Part shown: positions 4,325-6,915 of the stretch, one piece after another
Layout of the letters: every line of letters starts with the position of its first letter
Position numbering within the stretch: position 1 is the first letter of the stretch
NCBI GenBank assembly: GCA_014380205.1
Contig: JACMKH010000340.1
Coordinates: 1-6,915, forward strand
Length of the DNA: 6,915 nucleotides
DNA from: Sphingomonadaceae bacterium
GTDB taxonomy: Bacteria > Pseudomonadota > Alphaproteobacteria > Sphingomonadales > Sphingomonadaceae
Reading direction: 5' to 3'
The notes under the pieces: generated by a model
Database searches by the model: none
Told to the model about the DNA's origin: nothing
The model's input: the letters and a program-made list of their open reading frames with translations, nothing else
Made by a program: the position numbers and the translations under genes

Positions 4325-4651
4325 GTGACGCGACGGATTTCGATGCGCGCGGCCGCCGCGCTGCTGCTCGTGGCGTCCGCGCCGCCCGCCTATGCCGAAG
4401 ACGGGCTCGCCGAACGGCTGATCGGCGGCTGGACCGACAATGGCGATTGCAACGATACGATCGAGATGCGCGACGACAATAGCTTCGTGATGTCGGACGG
4501 CGGGCAGGGCAGCTGGGTGCTCGACGGCAACGCGCTGACCCTCAGCGGCGAGGCTGGGCGCGTCAAAATTCAGATCGAGATGCAGAGCGAGGGCGCGATG
4601 AGCATCACCAACGCCGACGGCTCGCCCGGCCGCTCGACGCGCTGCTGGTAG
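4325..4651 (+). CDS. Periplasmic paralogue of the preceding lipoprotein domain
   Basis: Encodes 108 residues: a cleavable signal peptide (basic start, hydrophobic core AAAALLLVASAPPAYA, likely cleavage after Ala24 at AYA-ED), then a single 81-residue domain. By hand alignment without gaps, 42 of 81 positions match the lipoprotein domain encoded just upstream, including LIGGWTDNGDC, the SW-L-G-LTL strand pattern, both cysteines (42 and 107) and the identical ending GRSTRCW. The last 24 bp of the two genes are identical, so this is a tandem duplication in which one copy is lipid-anchored and the other soluble. The GTG at 4325 is used here; the ATG at 4343 (residue 7) would also leave a workable signal peptide, and neither has a clear ribosome-binding site, so translation may depend on coupling to the upstream gene. 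Export is well supported; function is unknown. Confidence 0.83.
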   Translation: MTRRISMRAAAALLLVASAPPAYAEDGLAERLIGGWTDNGDCNDTIEMRDDNSFVMSDGGQGSWVLDGNALTLSGEAGRVKIQIEMQSEGAMSITNADGSPGRSTRCW

Positions 4652-4764
4652 GATCCTCCCTCCGGCTGATCGTTCGCGCGACGACCGCGCCCTTGTCCGC
4701 GCACGCGCCCGGCTTATGTTGGCGTTGCATACAATTTTCTTGAAGCCCCGGGAGCGCACAGACG
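4652..4764 (+). promoter_or_regulatory. Intergenic region with candidate -10 and ribosome-binding site for the aldehyde dehydrogenase gene
   Basis: TACAAT at 4730-4735 is a good -10-like hexamer in the only AT-rich patch of this interval, about 30 bp before the ATG. No -35 match lies 16-18 bp upstream. GGGAG at 4750-4754 is the likely ribosome-binding site, ten bases before the start at 4765. No clear terminator for the preceding gene is visible. Confidence 0.35.
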
Positions 4765-6189
4765 ATGCAGAGCTATCTCAAACAATATATCAACGGCGAA
4801 TGGGTCGAGAGCGAGGGCGGGACGCGCCACGAGGTGATCAACCCCGCGACCGAGGAGGCCTGCACCGAGATCACGCTCGGCTCGAAGCGCGACGTCAACA
4901 AGGCGGTCAGGGCCGCGCGGCGCGCGTTCGGGAAATTCTCCCGGACCAACGTCAAGAAGCGCGCCGCGCTGCTCGAGGCGATCGTCGAGGAGTATAAGAA
5001 GCGCGCGCCCGACATCGCCAAGGCGATCTCGACCGAGATGGGCTGCCCGATTTCGGTCGCGCAGACCGCTCAGGTCGGCTCGGGGATCGGCCATTTCATG
5101 GCCGCTATCGACGCGCTCAAGAGCTTCCGCTTCAAGGAGAGGATCGGCGACAATCTCGTCGTCCACGAGCCGATCGGCGTCGTCGCGCTGATCACGCCGT
5201 GGAACTGGCCGATGAACCAGATCGTCGCCAAGGTCGCACCCGCGCTCGCGGGCGGCAACACGATGATCCTCAAGCCCAGCGAGGAATGCCCCGGATCGGC
5301 GGCGATCTTCGCCGAGGTGATGGACGCGGCGGGCGTGCCCAAGGGCGTATTCAACCTCGTCCAGGGCGACGGGCCGGGCGTCGGCACCTGGCTCGCCAAG
5401 CATCGCGACGTCGACATGGTGAGCTTTACCGGATCGACGCGAGCGGGGATCATGGTCGCCAAGAACGCGGCCGACACGGTCAAGCGCGTCCATCAGGAGC
5501 TCGGCGGCAAGTCGCCGAACATCATCCTCGAGGGAGCGCCGCTCGAGCAGGCGGTTCCCGCCGGGCTCGGCGGCGTCATGCTCAACTCGGGCCAGAGTTG
5601 CATCGCCCCCGCGCGCATGCTCGTCCACAAGTCGCAGCACGACGAGGCCGTGCGGATCGCGACCGACGTGATCAACAACACGCGCACGGGCGATCCCGCC
5701 GAGGAGGGCCAGCACCTCGGCCCGGTCGTCAACAAGGCGCAGTGGGACAAGATTCAGGGCCTGATCGAGAAGGGCATCGAGGAGGGCGCGACGCTCGCCG
5801 CCGGCGGTCCGGGCCTGCCCGAGGGGACGACCAAGGGCTTCTTCGTCCGCCCGACGCTGTTCGCCAATGTCTCCAGCGACATGGCGATCGCGCAAGAGGA
5901 GATTTTCGGGCCCGTCGTGACGATCATCCCCTATGAGGACGACGAGGACGCGATCCGCATCGCCAACGACACGCCCTATGGCCTGTCGTCGGTGATCTCG
6001 GGCGACCCCGAGAAGGCCAGGAAGATGGCGCCGCGCATCCGCGCGGGCCAGGTCTATGTCAACGCGGGCTCGCCCGTCCCCAACATGCCCTTCGGCGGCT
6101 ACAAGCAGTCGGGCAACGGCCGCGAGTTCGGCAAGTTCGGGCTTGCCGAGTTCATGGAGGTCAAGGCGTTGATCGGCGAGGTGGCGTAG
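4765..6189 (+). CDS. NAD(P)+-dependent aldehyde dehydrogenase family protein
   Basis: A complete 474-residue member of the aldehyde dehydrogenase superfamily, which oxidises aldehydes to carboxylic acids in the cytoplasm. All catalytic landmarks are present: PWNWP with the oxyanion-stabilising Asn147, Lys170 in ILKPSE for cofactor binding, FTGSTRAG (221-228) at the nucleotide site, the general base Glu245 in QELGGKSP, the nucleophile Cys279 in NSGQSCIAP, and Glu379 in QEEIFGPV. The C-terminal MPFGGYKQSGNGREFGKFGL oligomerisation region is intact. The start YLKQYINGEWVES is the normal N-terminus of class I-like enzymes, and GGGAG at 4750-4754 supports it. Substrate cannot be read from sequence; relatives act on aliphatic, aromatic or pathway-specific aldehydes such as 3-succinoylsemialdehyde-pyridine. 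It appears to be a single-gene unit and faces the convergent ChrB-like gene 11 bp away. Codon use is strongly GC-biased, typical of the host. Confidence 0.96.
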   Translation: MQSYLKQYINGEWVESEGGTRHEVINPATEEACTEITLGSKRDVNKAVRAARRAFGKFSRTNVKKRAALLEAIVEEYKKRAPDIAKAISTEMGCPISVAQTAQVGSGIGHFMAAIDALKSFRFKERIGDNLVVHEPIGVVALITPWNWPMNQIVAKVAPALAGGNTMILKPSEECPGSAAIFAEVMDAAGVPKGVFNLVQGDGPGVGTWLAKHRDVDMVSFTGSTRAGIMVAKNAADTVKRVHQELGGKSPNIILEGAPLEQAVPAGLGGVMLNSGQSCIAPARMLVHKSQHDEAVRIATDVINNTRTGDPAEEGQHLGPVVNKAQWDKIQGLIEKGIEEGATLAAGGPGLPEGTTKGFFVRPTLFANVSSDMAIAQEEIFGPVVTIIPYEDDEDAIRIANDTPYGLSSVISGDPEKARKMAPRIRAGQVYVNAGSPVPNMPFGGYKQSGNGREFGKFGLAEFMEVKALIGEVA

Positions 6190-6200
6190 CCCCCTTCCGC

Positions 6201-6716
6201 TCAGGCGGGCGCGGGCGTCCAACTGTGACGCTCGCCCCGCGCCTTGACCGCCCAGGAGTGAAGCGCGTCGTAGATCACGCAGCCCTGTTCTAGCAGCTCG
6301 GCGTCGTCGGCGAAATTGACCGACAGGCCTAGCGACAGCGCGTGCAGACCGGCGGCCTCGGGCGCGAGATCGTGGCGATCGGTGTCCGCGCCGCGCACGA
6401 TCGGGATCAGCGCGTCGAGCCCGGCATCGTCGAGGCCGAAGCGCTCGATGAACGCGTCGAAGCTGCATCGCTCGCCGACGTGCGAGAAGGGCGCGCCCGG
6501 GATGTCGTAGGCGATCGCCCGCTCGCGCGCCGCGACCTCGAACACCTCGGGCGTCGGGACGTAGAGAAAGACCGCGTCGGGATCGATGAAGCGGCGGATC
6601 AGCCAGGGGCAGGCGATGCGATCGATCTTGGGCCGCTCGCGCGTCACCCATCGCGTCGGGCGGGCGTCGCCGAAAAGCTCGTCGAGAACGGATTGAATGT
6701 GGGTCGTGGTCGTCAT
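6201..6716 (-). CDS. Stand-alone ChrB C-terminal-domain protein (chromate resistance family)
   Basis: A 171-residue protein matching the C-terminal domain of ChrB, found in chromate-resistance loci either fused to an N-terminal regulatory domain or alone. Characteristic segments are WVTRERPKIDRIACPWLIRRFIDP (23-46), FLYVPTPEV (50-58), AYDIPGAPFSHVGERCSFDAFIERF (69-93), RGADTDRHDLAPEAAGL (108-124) and a terminal VIYDALHSW (147-155). The N-terminal winged-helix regulatory half of full-length ChrB is absent, so this is not expected to be a DNA-binding chromate sensor. His, Cys and Asp residues in the CSFDAF and DTDRHD segments could bind metal or serve catalysis (inference). The ATG at 6716 is chosen over a longer frame from 6815 because GGGAGGGAG lies just upstream and the 33 extra residues are Arg-rich and unlike the family. 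No chrA transporter gene lies downstream, where the convergent aldehyde dehydrogenase gene sits. A role in chromate resistance is unproven. Confidence 0.85.
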   Translation of the reverse strand: MTTTTHIQSVLDELFGDARPTRWVTRERPKIDRIACPWLIRRFIDPDAVFLYVPTPEVFEVAARERAIAYDIPGAPFSHVGERCSFDAFIERFGLDDAGLDALIPIVRGADTDRHDLAPEAAGLHALSLGLSVNFADDAELLEQGCVIYDALHSWAVKARGERHSWTPAPA

Positions 6717-6841
6717 GCGCGGCTCCCTCCCCCGTCGCGGGGGCGTGGAGCGAGGCTTGGACGATCTTCGTCTAACCGGGCGCTCGCGTCGGCCCGGAAG
6801 CGCAATCTCGCACAAGCAACGCTCGCGAACAACCCCGATCG
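6717..6841 (-). promoter_or_regulatory. Upstream region of the ChrB-like gene
   Basis: Holds a perfect 6-bp hairpin CCCCCG/CGGGGG with a 3-nt loop at 6729-6743, abutting the GGGAGGGAG ribosome-binding site of the minus-strand gene. A second inverted repeat, GACGA-TCT-TCGTC, lies at 6760-6772. CGCTCGCG occurs at 6781-6788 and 6820-6827, and again at 6849-6856. No convincing promoter hexamers stand out. The GACGA palindrome is a possible operator. Confidence 0.3.
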
Positions 6842-6915
6842 TCAGCCGCGCTCGCGATCGAGCGCCGCCGCCGCGCGCCGCGCGACCTCCCAGCGCTGGG
6901 CGGCGAACTTCTCGA
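6842..6915 (-). CDS. Possible 3' end of a further minus-strand gene (partial)
   Basis: On the minus strand the frame is open from the window edge to a TGA at 6844-6842, giving 23 residues that start EKFAAQRWEVARRAAAALDR. The balanced charge and helical pattern look like a genuine C-terminus. The piece is too short to identify, and GC-rich DNA often leaves frames open, so this is tentative. If real, it would lie 125 bp upstream of the ChrB-like gene in the same orientation. Confidence 0.35.
   Translation of the reverse strand, partial: EKFAAQRWEVARRAAAALDRERG

Noticed and set aside
3737..4759. A 340-codon minus-strand open frame opposite the two exported-protein genes
   Set aside because: Ala/Arg-rich shadow with apparent repeats that merely mirror the two tandem paralogues on the plus strand; those genes have clear signal peptides.
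4714..6651. A 645-codon open frame on the minus strand opposite the aldehyde dehydrogenase gene
   Set aside because: The translation is a low-complexity Arg/Ala/Asp/Leu-rich sequence with no domain. It is the antisense of a gene with full catalytic motifs, as expected from strong GC codon bias.
6717..6815. N-terminal extension of the ChrB-like protein
   Set aside because: The extra 33 residues are Arg-rich without family resemblance, and a strong ribosome-binding site precedes the ATG at 6716.

Overview
The window looks like a stretch of a GC-rich alphaproteobacterial chromosome, most likely from the Sphingomonadales. This placement is inferred from the strong GC bias of most genes, the type I glutamine synthetase sequence, and a GC-rich paired-hairpin repeat of a kind I associate with sphingomonads. 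No rRNA or other firm taxonomic marker is present.

Layout. Positions 1-614 hold the 3' end of a type I glutamine synthetase gene (glnA), followed by palindromic intergenic DNA. A BrnT/BrnA-type toxin-antitoxin pair follows (740-1295, genes overlapping by 20 bp). Next comes a markedly AT-richer two-gene cassette (1415-2727): a ParA-family ATPase whose stop overlaps the start of a small unrecognised protein (ATGA overlap). The small protein has two weakly similar SAP-like segments. GC-rich DNA then resumes with an apparently truncated SRPBCC/AHSA1 gene (2776-2976), which stops where a 110-bp REPIN-like double hairpin begins (2979-3088). Just after it lies a gene for an unrecognised helix-turn-helix-like protein (3103-3726).

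The second half is more ordinary. Two tandem genes (3857-4315 and 4325-4651) encode paralogous exported proteins, one a lipoprotein with a very acidic linker and the other a soluble periplasmic protein. They share a C-terminal domain with two conserved cysteines. A complete aldehyde dehydrogenase gene follows (4765-6189). Convergent to it, 11 bp away, is a gene for a stand-alone ChrB C-terminal-domain protein (chromate-resistance family, minus strand, 6201-6716). The last 74 bp may be the 3' end of another minus-strand gene.

How the parts relate. From 615 to about 3100 the region reads as an accessory hot spot: a toxin-antitoxin pair, a partition-like ATPase cassette of foreign composition, a broken gene and a REPIN-like repeat lie side by side. 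The best candidate for something undescribed is the ParA/small-protein pair. It could be a non-canonical partition or positioning module, an island-maintenance module together with brnTA, or a defence or mobile cassette. The sequence alone does not decide between these.
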